Shown: positions 20,939 to 32,115, counted from the stretch's first letter. The stretch is 64,000 nucleotides of DNA from Endomychus coccineus (GCA_958510875.1 OY294067.1:153699088-153763087), one strand, 5' to 3'. Program-made: numbers and translations. The notes: a model not told the origin generated them from the sequence alone.

Positions 20939-22395
20939 CTATCAACAAAGTCTTAGAGCAAACTACAGAAAAATACATCGGCTATTCAGGTATGGAACAG
21001 CGTACGGGAAATCGTTCACAATTTCAAGTTATAACGAATTTCATCATAAAAACTAGCGCGGAATTTCATTTAGCGGCAATGAACGAGGGCCGGCCGGTAC
21101 AATAGATTCCTCGCGCGAAATAATACTTTTTTGAATGTTTTATAATGCACCTGAATGCTTAAAATCATTTTGTGTGAATGTGTGAGTGTATGTAGATTAA
21201 TAAATAATTGGTTTTTTTCACATTTATATATTTTTTCTTTTACATTTCATATTTATTGAAAAATTATCTATACAGGTATGTCTTATTATTCACAAATAAC
21301 CTAAGTTTTCGTTATCACTGTCAGCATATATTGCTAATGATGTAATATGATCATTATTGATATACGGATCATCGTGTTCCGCTTCATCATCTAAGTGTGA
21401 TAAAATTTGATCGTCGCAATTGTCATTGATAACATCATTGGTATCATCTTCATCATCGTGTTTATTTTCATCCATACACTTATCAAAATCATCATAATCT
21501 AATATACTGATTTCTGGCTCGGGGCAATTAGAACATACTTTACTTTCACAATGCTTATATAATGAGCTACAAGGTAGTCCTAATTTTAAGCACCAAACCT
21601 GAACTTGGTAATAATCCTAAAAATATGTTGCTTTGCAGCATCATCATATTTTCATATGGTTACCTTGTGATGCCTTGGCATAATGTAATCGTTCGCTGGC
21701 ATGAAAAATTGGGAGCTTTTTGTTTAACACATTTATTAGCAAATTACAATTCCCGATCTTCCATACTCGACATAAGATTTCAACAAGGTAGCCATATGAA
21801 AATACGATAATGCTGCAAAGCAACATATTGTTAGTTCGGTAATCAAACCATTGATCCAACGAAATGGGGTTGGAGGAATAGTCCGAATGGACTTACTCCT
21901 ATACGAACAATAAAAATGCACGTCCCGATGAATTGATCGAAATATTCCCTAGTGATTGTAAATAAAATTGTACTGGTAAATGTTCGTGAAAAATTCAGGC
22001 TTACCTTGTAGCTCATTTGTAAGCATTGTGAAGGTGAAGAATGTTCTAATTTCCCCGAGTCAGAAATCAGTATATCAGATGATGATGATTTTGATATGTA
22101 ACACCCTATAACCACATCATGTCACGCTCACATACACACCACACGTTTACATACACTCACATTCACACAAAACGATTATAAGCATTCAGGTGCATTTTGA
22201 AGCATTTAAAAAAGTGCAGTTTCTCGCGCGGAATCTATTGTACCGAACCTCGTTTATTGCCGCTAAATGAAATTCCGCGCTAGTTTTTCATGATGAAATT
22301 CGTTATAACTTAGAATTGTGAACGAATTTCCGTACGTTGTTTCAAATCTGAAAAGCCGATGTATTTCTCTGTTTGCTCTAATACTTTGTCCATAG
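20939..22395. mobile_element. Foldback element, about 1.46 kb
   Basis: The outer arms match over several hundred bases. TCTATCAACAAAGTCTTAGA (20939) pairs with the complement ending near 22395. Further shared blocks are GCGCGGAATTTCATTTAGCGG, the CACACAAAA/TTTTGTGTGAATG block and, near the centre, ATATGTTGCTTTGCAGCAT (21628) with its complement near 21808. Both arms also carry a related coding-like block (see 21290-21570). The element class is unknown. Confidence 0.75.
21290..21570 (-). pseudogene. Cys-containing, Asp/Glu-rich C-terminal fragment in the foldback arm
   Basis: The minus strand encodes YKHCESKVCSNCPEPEIS followed by a very acidic tail to a stop at 21290 (ATG-initiated part 21475-21290, 61 residues). 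The plus strand of the other arm (about 22020-22100) encodes the related CKHCEGEECSNFPESEIS and then an acidic end. The same coding tail is thus present in both arms. I do not recognise the family. The cysteines suggest a zinc-binding end, but no catalytic domain is seen. Confidence 0.45.
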
Positions 22396-22650
22396 GCTGG
22401 TAATGAGAACAATCTTTTCAATCATTTCCAGGAATATTATTAGTTTTGCTGAATTAAACACAACCGATTAGTCAGAGAATATCTTTGCAAAGAAATATTG
22501 AAATTTCTATCCTGTTCGAATAATAAACTATAAAAGAGTTACTGTGGATAGCACTAGGAATAAGGAATAATTATAGTGAATAAGGGTGATTATTTTAACG
22601 AAATAATAAATATAACTACTTTGTTATACTATCATTGATATTTAATATAG

Positions 22651-22693
22651 CCGTTACTATAGTTTCAACACTAAACGTGTCATCTTCAGACGA
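22651..22693 (-). ncRNA. Hammerhead-like motif in the left arm of PLE copy 2
   Basis: Minus strand, 5' to 3': UCGU (22693-22690), CUGAAGA (22689-22683), extra U, stem II GACAC/GUGUU with loop GUUUA, GAA (22666-22664), self-complementary stem III ACUAUAGU, A17 at 22655, then ACGG (22654-22651), which pairs with UCGU as stem I (three Watson-Crick pairs and one G-U). All invariant core bases are present. Confidence 0.62.
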
Positions 22694-22779
22694 AAACGAA
22701 GGTATGAATTTACAAGTACTATATCTACTATATATAGGTTAAAGAAGGAATACAAACAAATTAAAACCAATAATTATAC

Positions 22780-23506
22780 CTAACACCGATATTTTGGTAT
22801 CCTTTGATGTTTCTAATATGTTTTCAAATATCCCTCCCATTGAATGTCGACATTTAATCAAAAATATCTTAGAAAAGTCACATATTAATCCTTAGATAAA
22901 ATCAGAAATAGAACAGATTTATGCCTCAGTCAAAAGTACTGTCAGTTTAATAACAAATTTTATACCCAAAATAACGGATTAGCTATCGGTTCTCCATTAA
23001 GTCCACTTCTCGCAGATATTTTTATTTCTCACAAAGAAGATACTGTAATGAGTTCTGCCATAACAAAAAACATATTCAATTTTGGTACAGATACCTAGAC
23101 AATATTTTAGCAATCTTTAAAGGTACATCTATACAGTTAGATGCTTTCTTATCATTCATCAATAATATTTATCCCAACATAAAATTCACATTAGAGACAG
23201 AAAAGGATCACAAAATAAATTTCTTAAACTTAACATTATTACATCATAATAATAGCATCTCATTCGACATTTACAGAAAACCTACTTTCACAGATACCGT
23301 AATTTGTACCTCTTTACATAGCCCCTATAGTCATAAACTAGCTGCTTTTCATTCATTGATACATAGAGCGTTTTCCCTTCCCTTATCACAAGAAAATCTT
23401 AGTAAAGAATTGGATACAATTAAAGTTATTGCTACAAATAACGGTTGCGTTCCTCAAGTAATTTCTGAATTAATAAATAGAAAAGACAAAATTAATTTAC
23501 AATAGC
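22780..23506 (+). pseudogene. PLE copy 2 reverse transcriptase, broken
   Basis: RT part of a Penelope-like element. The first recognisable block is motif A, VSFDVSNMFSNIPP, near 22795. Stops and frameshifts follow through about 23080. Motif C reads YRYLDNILAIF near 23085, with Asn in place of the second Asp. Then one frame stays open to 23505 with INFLNLTLLHH and FDIYRKPTFTDTVI, the characteristic PLE thumb region, and ends in a stop just before the nuclease ORF. The altered YLDN and the many breaks mean the enzyme is dead. Confidence 0.85.
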
Positions 23507-23518
23507 ACTTATCCCTTT

Positions 23519-23929
23519 ATGAAAGACAAAGATAACTCATTAAAATATGTTTCTTTAACTTATTTTGGTCCTATAAGCGAAGAAATGGCAAACATTTTAT
23601 CCCATCATAACCTGACCATCAGCTTTAAACCCCCAAACAAATTATCTCATATTCTGTTCAATGCGAAAGATAAAATTGACAAATTCAAAAGGCCCGGAGT
23701 TTATAAACTAACTTGTTCAGAGTGTGATAGATTTTACATAGGTAGATCTTGCCGTAACATAGCAGTTAGATATAAAGGACATTTTCGTTCCTTTAAAAAT
23801 AATAAAACCGATTCTTCTTTTGCAAATCATATTTTAGAAACAGGCCATACCTTTCCTATTTTGAATAATGTCCAAATTTTACATAGTCAGGATAAAATTT
23901 CAAAACTAAATATATTAGAGTCAATTTGA
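23519..23929 (+). CDS. PLE copy 2 GIY-YIG endonuclease domain
   Basis: An open stretch of 136 codons that is the C-terminal nuclease region of the PLE protein, separated from the RT part only by a stop at about 23503-23505. It contains GVYKLTCSECDRFYIGRS (residues about 61-78), which supplies the GIY-YIG strands and the CxxC pair usual in PLE nucleases, then an arginine, KGHFRSF, and an ANHILETGH block. The domain would nick target DNA to prime reverse transcription. The ATG at 23519 is only the first in an internal fragment and is unlikely to be a natural start. Confidence 0.85.
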   Translation: MKDKDNSLKYVSLTYFGPISEEMANILSHHNLTISFKPPNKLSHILFNAKDKIDKFKRPGVYKLTCSECDRFYIGRSCRNIAVRYKGHFRSFKNNKTDSSFANHILETGHTFPILNNVQILHSQDKISKLNILESI

Positions 23930-24167
23930 ATTTTCAAAGCAATGAAGATGTATGATAATAAGATCCTAAACGATCAACTAGATTTATATTACAGTAATCT
24001 CTTCAATGTATTAATAACCTGATTTTCGTATTTGAAGTCCGTTAGTAAACATACCCGCACGACTAAGGTTCTCTAGGAACTACCTAATCACGTAACCCCT
24101 CTCTGGTTTTTCCTAGAACTATTTCCTATAGCCATAAAATTTGTTTGTATTCCTTCTTTAACCTATA

Positions 24168-25053
24168 CAGGGTGAGTCAGTTTTTTGTAGACAAACTGCA
24201 ACAGGAGATAAAACAAGTGTTTTTAAGAAGATTTCGAGATACAGTGTGTTGAAATTGAAAAAAAAAATTCGTTTTTTGCGAATATCTCCGGAACCGTTTA
24301 TCGTACAAAAAACAGCTTTCGTAAGCATTTTCTACTCATAGTAAGCTATGTTCTGTGAGATAAAAAAGAATTGTTTACTCTTAATTGGTGAAGATTTTGA
24401 AGGGGTAGTGGGTGTTTTTCTCCCTAACTTCTGCGCCACTGGAAAAAGTACGGTTTTGAGACAACCATTTGAACCGCCAATGTTTTTACACAAAAAAGGT
24501 ACTCCTAGTTATAAACTTTAAAGTTGACCGTTTTCGAGAAAAATTCATTTTTATGTTGAAAAACATGGTCAATTCTTACTAATTAGACGAAATTTATTCA
24601 AACAAGTAGAACAAGTAACAAAATCAAAGGATTGACCATGTTTTTCAACATAAAATTTAATCTTTCTCGAAAACGGTCAACTTTAGAGCTTATGACCAAG
24701 AGTACCTTTCTTGTGTAAAAACATTGGCGGTTCTAACGGTTGTCTCAAAACCGTTTTTTTTTCAGTGGCGTAGAAGTTGGGGAGAAAAACACCCACTACC
24801 CCTTCAAAATCTTAACCAATTATGAGTAAAAAAAAAATTTTCATCACACAGAACATAGCTTACTATGAGTAGAAAATGCTTACAAAAGCTGTTTTCTGTT
24901 CGATAAACGGTTCCTGAGATATTCGCAAAAAACGAAATTTTTTTTCAATTTAAACACCCTGTATCTCGAAAACGAAGCCTTCTACGACATATGTTTAAGG
25001 AACTTTTCTTCTTAAAAATACTTGTTCTATCTCCTGTTGCAGTTTGGCTACAA
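24168..25053. mobile_element. Foldback MITE, about 890 bp, in the PLE right arm
   Basis: The left end ACAGGGTGAGTCAGTTTTTTG (about 24168) and the right end CAAAAAACTGA (about 25053) are inverted, but the right terminus lacks the last ten or so bases. The arms match almost throughout, for example the GTAAGCATTTTCTACTCAT block (24321) and its complement near 24871, and the GACCATGTTTTTCAACATAA block. The loop is near 24600. Insertion interrupts a PLE arm. No coding capacity. Confidence 0.8.
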
Positions 25054-25165
25054 AAAACTGAAGTGTTGAAACTATAGTAACGACTATATTAAATATCAGT
25101 GATAGTATAACAAAATAGTTTTATTTATTATTTCCTTAAAATGATAAACTATCACGAAGTAACGG

Positions 25166-26982
25166 CTTCCACAATTGAATTTTTGAAGGGTGATTATTTC
25201 TTATTCATATTGCTTATTGACGATAGTCCATAACAACAAGGTTGAGAAAATTCTCAACCAACCAGATAATCCAATTCTACAACATGAGGTCAGTTAATAA
25301 CAACATATCTTATGTGAAACGTACTTCTCCAATCAACTCAACTGTAGAATTTTGTTTCGGACTTTTAATCGCCGATTATGAAAGTCTTCATGAATTAAAA
25401 ACAGAATATCGTGACGTATTTTTTAATTTTCATTACTTTTGACTCGTCAAATCCTTCCTATGAATTCAGCTACCTTAAATAAGATTGCTGGGCGCTCAGA
25501 AATGTGCAGAATGAAAGCCACTAGACGCATACTTTCCGATATTTAGACATTTAGAAATGTTTTGGATGCTTTGAAATCGGTAGATTGTGAATGTTATTCA
25601 GCTTTAGCGGTAGAAACATGTGGTGAACGCTCAGAGTAGGAGATGGGAAAGGTGTTTGTATATATATAGTACTTTCAGGCCGTCGATTTGTGGGCGTCCC
25701 AAAACGCCGGTTCTCGAAAATTCTTCAGTATTTTTTACATTTTACGTTATACCAGTTAAAGTTATTCAGTCAATCGTAGACAGATGCTTTGAATGTTGTG
25801 AGTAACCACAGTCTGATGCTGTTGAGTTCTATAGAAAAAAGTGATTTATTTATTTACATATTCCTTGACCCAACTCCTGTATATAACAAGAAAAAATTAT
25901 TATTTCATTTGTTTAAATTTGTCATTACCTGTAGATTGAATAAATGTATTCAGTATCCTCTTTCAAGCTAAAAAATGTTCGCAATCGTTTCATAAATGTA
26001 TATTCGAAATTCCTTTTAACGCTAAAAGATGATCTTGGATACGGATTTTTGAAACTGCTCTTCAAATCAATTTTAAAAAAGATTTTATATCTCAAAAGAG
26101 GTTGTTAAGAAGTTAATACCTTTTACCTATGTGGACAATTTTTTACTTATGTGGACAACTACTGCCGTTGGGTTATAGAAAGATTATTATTCAGATATAT
26201 ATTTTTCTGTCTATTTCTTATATAGTTATTCATTTTTCTGTCTATACAGAATAAGAGAAGGTTTCGTTTGTTTTTAAGTTTGATTATGTTGAATGAAGTG
26301 CGTTTTTAGTTAAGGAATTTTTCATTCTCATTGCCTTTAAATTTTATTAAAAATTTATGTATTATCACCTCAATTCCCATAGAAAATTTCGTTTGGTTAG
26401 AAAAATACGCAATTACAAGTTAAGTAATAAATTTATCTCTACATTTTCTTATAAAAAATACATTACATATTGGATATTTTCAATTTTGAACTTTAAATAT
26501 AACTGAAATGTTTATCAGTTATTCAAGAAAGAATATGATACGCAATGTAAATTTTGGGACTGTTATAGAGGACCAACAAAACAGTTTTATTCAACAACGG
26601 TCCGAAAGGATTAGCATTATCTTTTGATTTGTAGAATCCTTCATATCGATTATAAGACTTCTGAATTGGCAACATCGCTGGACGCTTAGAAATGTGGTGT
26701 ATGAAAGCAAACTATATACCGGGGACGCTGAGTACCCGAAATTTGAAAGCTTTACTGTATATTTTGGACGCTCAGGAGCGGCTTTATGAACGGACGCTCT
26801 GAAATCAGTAGAATGCAAATTTCAAAAATTGTTTCCTATTATATGAAGGCTATGAACTTATTACGACCTCTACTGTTCAAAGATGGAATATATTCATACG
26901 TTATAGTAGGGATTGCATGAGAAATACGCAGTGGACGCTCAGAGTAGGAATAGTGAAAGGACGCCCTGGAGATAGCGGGATG

Positions 26983-26985
<3 letters not shown>
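25166..26985. other. No gene; scattered GGACGCTC-like repeats
   Basis: GCGCTCAGAAATGTG near 25493, GAACGCTCAGAGTAGGAG near 25625, TGGACGCTTAGAAATGTGG near 26678, GGACGCTCAGG near 26764, GGACGCTCTGAAA near 26799 and GGACGCTCAGAGTAGGA near 26933 are variants of one motif. The block at 25673 matches 17360. Between them the sequence is AT-rich without coding signal. Confidence 0.5.
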
Positions 26986-27037
<52 letters not shown>

Positions 27038-27038
27038 G
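26986..27038. repeat. (TA)n microsatellite
   Basis: TA dinucleotides with two TG interruptions. Confidence 0.95.
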
Positions 27039-27426
27039 TATCTCAATACAAGAGATGATACACAGAGATTACCAAGTGCTTGGAAACCAGCCCTTCAACC
27101 ACCCAGGAGAACAGTCAACCACACTAATTCAACGGACCGGCAAACTCGCTCGAACGCAACGAACCGACAAAATCGCTCGAACGCAACAGACCAACAAACT
27201 CAATCAGACGCATCAAACCGGCAAAATCATCCAGATGTAACAAGGATACATAAAACACCAACAGGATCAACGGAGATCAGTTTCAAGTTAATTCAAAGCA
27301 GAGCAGCAGCCCTGAAGAGAAGACCTGAAGATGGCACATGAGATTGTGCCGAAACGTCGTCATATCAACGGTTTCTATCGAAACCAATCTACGACAACGC
27401 GGAGTATATCCCGGCAACCCAATACA

Positions 27427-27428
<2 letters not shown>
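27039..27428 (+). mobile_element. About 390-bp hammerhead-bearing unit between two (TA)n tracts
   Basis: Non-TA sequence bounded on both sides by (TA)n. It contains four tandem units of about 27 bp (27135-27238; ACTCGCTCGAACGCAACxxxCC pattern, encoding TNRQxRSNA-like repeats in frame) and a hammerhead-like motif at 27322-27361. A 105-codon ORF spans the tandem units but shows no domain. It could be a non-autonomous retroelement or retrozyme-like unit; the class is unknown. Confidence 0.45.
27322..27361 (+). ncRNA. Hammerhead-like motif with GUC cleavage triplet
   Basis: GAC (27322-27324), CUGAAGA, extra U, stem II GGCACA/UGUGCC (six perfect pairs, loop UGAGAU), GAA (27351-27353), ACGU, C17 at 27358, then GUC pairing with GAC as a short stem I. 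All invariant core bases are present. Stem III is the four-base palindrome ACGU, which cannot form a hairpin alone. Confidence 0.55.

Positions 27429-27507
<79 letters not shown>
27429..27507. repeat. (TA)n microsatellite at the 3' edge of the Dong/R4-like element
   Basis: Uninterrupted TA dinucleotides. Poly-Ile/Tyr ORFs over it are artefacts. Confidence 0.95.
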
Positions 27508-27509
<2 letters not shown>

Positions 27510-29537
27510 CATTCAAACCTGGTCGGGGCTGCTGCGAGCTCCGACGACATCGCAGCAGTCGCGCCAGAAAAAAACCTAAAGGCGGTTAACCGAAGCTACT
27601 CCTCCCCACCGGTCGGTAAGTAGCTTCAGGTTCCTAAATCGTGTGCCCTAAGTATTCTAATTGAACCCAGAATGACTGCCTTTTGCATCCGGTCTATCAA
27701 GATCTGCGCCGAGTTCAAGTTTGAACGCAGCGAAGAACGAATTCCGCCCAAAACACCGATGATCAGAACCACTAATACGACCTTGTGGCCTGGGTATAGC
27801 GTGCGGAGCTCGAACAGGAGATCTTGATATTTTGTCAATTTTTCCTCCTCTTTCAAGACTATGTTCTTCTCTGCCGGAGCGGAGAATTCGATGACATACA
27901 TAGTCTTGATTAGTTTATCGAGGAGGACAACGTCAGGCCTATTTGCTTGTATGGACCTGACGGTCGGAAACGGATAATTCCAGAAGATCTGGCATTTTTC
28001 GTTTCCGACAACGGACTCAATATCTCCTGGCATGTAAGGCAGCACCGGCTCTTGGTCTATTCCGTACGAGTGCCTTAGATGGTAATACAGCACCCGTAGG
28101 GCCGCATTATGGCGATGGGTGTACGCCGAGGCCGCTTTTGCCGGACATGCCGACAGAAGGTGGAAAAGCGTCTCAGGCGCCTTTTGACAGGCCCTGCAGC
28201 TGACATCAGGGACCTGCACACCCATCACATTGCGGCGATAGACCAAGGTGTTAATTACGCCATCTTGGCAAGCTGCGGTAAATCCCTCAGTCTCGGATGT
28301 AAGCCCGGCTGACCTTAGGTAGCCGAAGGTCAGCCTAGTTGACAAGCCGAGCGTTTCGATGTTTCGATAGAAAACACCGTGTATCGGCTTGTCAACATGC
28401 CGCCTGAGCGTAAGATCTTGCTCCGCGGCATTTATCGGCGAGAATGTAGGAGCTCGAGGTTGCCCTCTAGTCGGCCTTCTCGACTGATCTGAAATTCGAG
28501 ACCAAGTTCTTTCGCAGCTTTTTGTGCTGCCTTAACGATAAATGCCCCCACTCCGGCCAATTCGTGACTTTTAACAAGGCACAGGAGGGGGTCCGAGGCT
28601 CCTAAGAATTTTACAAGCTATACTCAGAACCACACTTCGATGCAGACCCTCCAGACTGAGGAGTCCCCTACCTCCCCGATGACCTGGGAGATAAATGCGG
28701 GAAACGGACGATCTAGGATGCAAACTGTGATGGATATGCATCATTTTCCTGGTGTCTTTATCGAGTCTATGCAGCTCATCGACCGTCCATTTCACCACTC
28801 CAAAAGAGTGGAGCAGGACTGGAACGACAAGCATATTTGTTGCAGACACCTTGTTCCCACTCGAAAGTTCGGAAGACCAAATCTTTCGAACAAGGTTTCT
28901 GTATTTGCCGCGGAGAGCCACCTTTACCTGGGAAGCGTCATAATTAGGACGCTGTTCAATTCCCAGGTATCAATAGGTCTCTCCAGCATCGAGGTGTTTA
29001 AAGATGCTTCCGTCGGCAAGCTGCATATTCTCGTAGACTTCCGGAGATCGTCCTCTCCTCAAATGAAACACTGCGCATTTGTCCAATCCCAACTCCATGC
29101 CTACGGCTCGTGTATATTCCTGAACCACATTGAGAGATTGATGGAGGTTCTTCTCCCCAGAGGCATACAGTTTCAAATCATCCACGTAAAATAAATGGGT
29201 GATCTGATGCCTCCGGTCGTTCGGTGGTCCAGAGTAATATCCACGAGTCCGTCTTAAAGCAATGGAGAGTGGCAGCAGTGAGATATTGAACAAGAGGGGA
29301 CTCAAGGAGTCTCCTTGGAAAACTCCCCTCTTGAATGTTACCAACTCTGTCAAGACTCGTCGTGTGCCTGATGTGATGGCAAAACGGGTCTTCCAGAGTA
29401 GCAACAGATGTTCTATGCATCTCACTAGTGGGGTAGGTACCGCAAGGCATTGGAGCAAGTATAATAATAGCTCATGTGATGTTGAATCAAATGCCTTGCG
29501 GTAGTCAATCCAAGCCATGGAAAGGTTGCCTGTTGCC
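27508..29537 (-). mobile_element. Non-LTR retrotransposon with restriction-like endonuclease (Dong/R4-like), inserted in (TA)n
   Basis: The minus-strand element starts directly at a (TA)n tract (29538) and ends directly at another (27507). It is 5'-truncated: coding begins at RT motif A. The 3' untranslated part has two strong hairpins, GAAGCTACT/AGTAGCTTC at 27592-27627 and GCTGCGA/TCGCAGC at 27529-27555. GC content is clearly higher than in the surroundings. Confidence 0.75.
27626..29518 (-). pseudogene. Dong/R4-like RT and C-terminal restriction-like endonuclease, frameshifted
   Basis: Reverse transcriptase of an R2-superclade non-LTR element. The stretch 29518-28970 carries motif [13 protein letters not shown], motif B QGDSLSPLLFN and the catalytic FYVDDLKLYA. 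After a frameshift, 28921-28571 gives the thumb region with VVPVLLHSFGVVKWT and YLPGHRGGRGL. Further frame changes lead to 28345-27626, which has a CCHC finger (CRAC, eight residues, H, four, C) and a PD-(D/E)xK-type nuclease with RPDVVLLD and YVIEFSAPAEKN. This order, RT then CCHC then nuclease, defines the group; Dong/R4 is preferred because relatives are known to insert in microsatellites. The N-terminal DNA-binding part is missing, and at least two frameshifts inactivate it. Confidence 0.85.
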
Positions 29538-29648
<111 letters not shown>

Positions 29649-29688
29649 CAGAATCAGTAGAAATTTGTAAATATATTAAATATGTATA

Positions 29689-31780
29689 CAGAGTGGTCCA
29701 ACGAAAAGTATGCACCTAGCTTTTCTCCTTTGTTTAGAATTGAAAGCAAAAATGCTCGGACACGTGGAGTTTGCTTTTGAGGGGGACACATTTTAGACAT
29801 ATTTTTCAACCTGTGCCTTTAACGCCCTAGCGAGGGGGCGTCACAACCCTAAAATTTTAAATGGAAAGTGGGGTCGAGTGATATATCATTTGAACGGGCA
29901 CAAAATTATCTTTCTAATGATATTTTATTTGTTGAAATTTACTCAAAACAGTTAATGCGAAAACGGCTTTAAGAACATTAACCCGATAATTTTGGTATTA
30001 ATGAAAAATACAAATAAGTTTTGGTTATTAAGAATCAAAACATTTACAATTAGTAGTACTTACGTTTCAATGTTTGTTACTTGTAACAGTGCTTTGTAAA
30101 AAAAGTAAACAAGTTGTTAAATTGATTTATTAAAACGTTACTTCAACAAGTGTTGAAAATGTGACCCACTTGCTTCCATACAATAATACAGATTTTGTTC
30201 AAATCTATTTCTAACATTTTGTAGCATATCAGGTGTTATGCTTCTGCATTGTACTGTAATCCGTTGGCGAAGATCTTCTATGGACTCGGGCTTCGTAACA
30301 AAACATTTATTTTTCAAGTGTCCCCATAGAAAAAAGTCCAAAGGCGATAAATCAGGTGACCTGGCAGGCCATTCAATTGGGCCTCTCCTTCCAATCCACT
30401 GTCCGGGGAACCGGTTATCTGAAAATTCTCTTACAGGAGCAGCATAGTGCGGAGGTGCTCCATCTTGCTGGAAATGAAGCCGATCGGCATCATGATTTTG
30501 GTCGTCTTCTATTATCTGTGTTATGAAAGGATCAATTGCATCGTCAAGCATGTTTAGGTAGACTTCACCAGTTAAATTTCCAGGAATGAAAAGTGGTCCT
30601 ATGATATGACTTCCTAATATGCCACACCAGACGTTTATTTTTTGAGGGTATTGGGTATGAACCTCACGGAATAAATGTGGGTTACTGTCATCCCAGTAAC
30701 GGCAATTATGCCTATTCACAGCTCCATTCAAATAAAATGTACACTCATCGGTAAAACAAATGTTAAACAATAAGTGCGGATCTTCAATTAAACGCTGGCT
30801 CATTTGTTCACAAAATTGCAGCCTTCGATCAGGATCATCCTCATTTAGTTCCTGTACTAATTTAATTTTGTACGGATGAAATTTGTACGCTTTTAAAATC
30901 CGTATTATGGATGAACGGGAGACTCCTGAGGCTTCAGCTAGTAACGGGTACTTTGAGTATGATCCAATTGAACATGCCCCAAAACAGCGACTTCCACAGC
31001 TTCATTTCTGATGGGGTTCTGCGGCTGGTGTTTCACATTACAAACAGATCCGGTATCGACAAACTTTCTAACTAACTTGGCAACATACTAATCATTAACA
31101 TTTTTATCGGGATGACTGTCCTTAAACAAGCGAGCAGTTAGTCTAGCACAACTATTATTTTGAAAATAAAGTTTAACAATTTCAACTCGTTCTGGAATGG
31201 AATAAACCATTTAGTACAGTGAAATTAAAATAACTTCAAAAGCGACCAGACTGAATCAATGATGGGACTAAAATAACAGTTTGCCTAAATTCTTTTCCTA
31301 CACTTATTTGCAGTTTTTTTCGACAAAAAAACGCAAACGATAAATGTTTTTTTTGTGATGAACAAAAAATTACATTGAAATGTTGCTTTCGGTAAAATGA
31401 AGTACATAATTTAGAAATGATTGTAGTTATTCTGATTCCTAATAACCAAAACTTATTTGTATGTTTCATTAATATCTAAATTATCGGGTAAATGTTCTTA
31501 AAGCCGTTTTCGCATTAACTGTTCGAATAAATTTCAATAAATAGGGTATCATTGGAAAGATAATTTTGTGCCCGTTCAAATGATATATCACTCGACCCCA
31601 CTTTCCATTTAAAATTTTAGGGTTGTGACGCCCCCTCGCTAGGGCGTTAAAGGCACAGGTTGAAAAATATGTCTAAAATGTGTCCCCCTCAAAAGCAAAC
31701 TCCACGTGTCCGAGCATTTTTGCTTTCAATTCTAAACAAAGGAGAAAAGCTAGGTGCATACTTTTCGTTGTACCACTCTG
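29689..31780 (-). mobile_element. Tc1/mariner element with about 350-bp TIRs
   Basis: CAGAGTGGTCCAACGAAAAG (29689) and CTTTTCGTTGTACCACTCTG (ending 31780) are inverted, flanked by TA (29687-29688, 31781-31782). The arms run 29689-30043 and 31432-31780 with few differences. One transposase gene on the minus strand. Confidence 0.92.
30138..31212 (-). pseudogene. Tc1/mariner transposase, DD41D-like spacing, broken N-terminus
   Basis: The start at 31212 gives MVYSIPERVEIVKLYF, the DNA-binding start, but a stop interrupts after about 41 codons and frameshifts follow to about 30810. From 30803 the catalytic half is one open frame of 221 codons to 30138. It holds CFTDECTFYLNG with the first Asp, FQQDGAPPHY with the second, and ARSPDLSPLDFFLWGHLK with the last, 41 residues after the second. 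The C-terminal GSHFQHLL end is typical for this group. The catalytic core looks intact, so the break in the N-terminus is the lesion that matters. Neighbouring Tc1/mariner copies here belong to other subfamilies. Confidence 0.92.
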
Positions 31781-32115
31781 TATGTTATTTTGAATGATAA
31801 ATAACTGTCAATATATTCTCCGTACCGTCGTCTCAATGACAGGTTCTACTATTTCCATTCCACCTTTAAGAACGTTATTATTCCATATTATGCTAGGAAT
31901 TCCATCTTAGTTGTACACAGTTAATACATAACACACTCTAGGTGTCACTGTATGGTGAATCAATTATTTATTAAAGTGTACATTTCTGCTTTATTCACAC
32001 GTTACAATGCAATGTCTATTTTGATGTACAGACACCACTTATTTGGTAATGTTTACAATTTTTTCCTTTCATCCCAGTATTGACAACTCCCAATAACTTC
32101 TCTTTTTGTTTCTAG
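31781..32115 (+). other. Intron sequence before host exon 3
   Basis: No element or gene seen. It ends in the pyrimidine-rich acceptor TTTTTGTTTCTAG at 32103-32115. Confidence 0.5.

Larger units (their letters stand above)
22540..25165 (+). mobile_element. PLE copy 2 with inverted arms, right arm split by a foldback MITE
   Basis: Left arm about 22600-22770. The complementary right arm is split: about 24140-24167 and 25054-25150 (CTATAGTAACGACTATATTA with the left-arm block near 22641). Between them lie an RT remnant and a GIY-YIG ORF. This matches the inverted-arm layout reported for Penelope-like elements. Confidence 0.8.

Noticed and set aside
27024..27341. 105-codon ORF with TNRQxRSNA repeats
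   Set aside because: Its repeats are the translation of a 27-bp tandem DNA repeat; no start context or domain; listed as a repeat.
28109..29504. Plus-strand ORFs up to 184 codons
   Set aside because: Antisense shadows of the Dong/R4-like reverse transcriptase.
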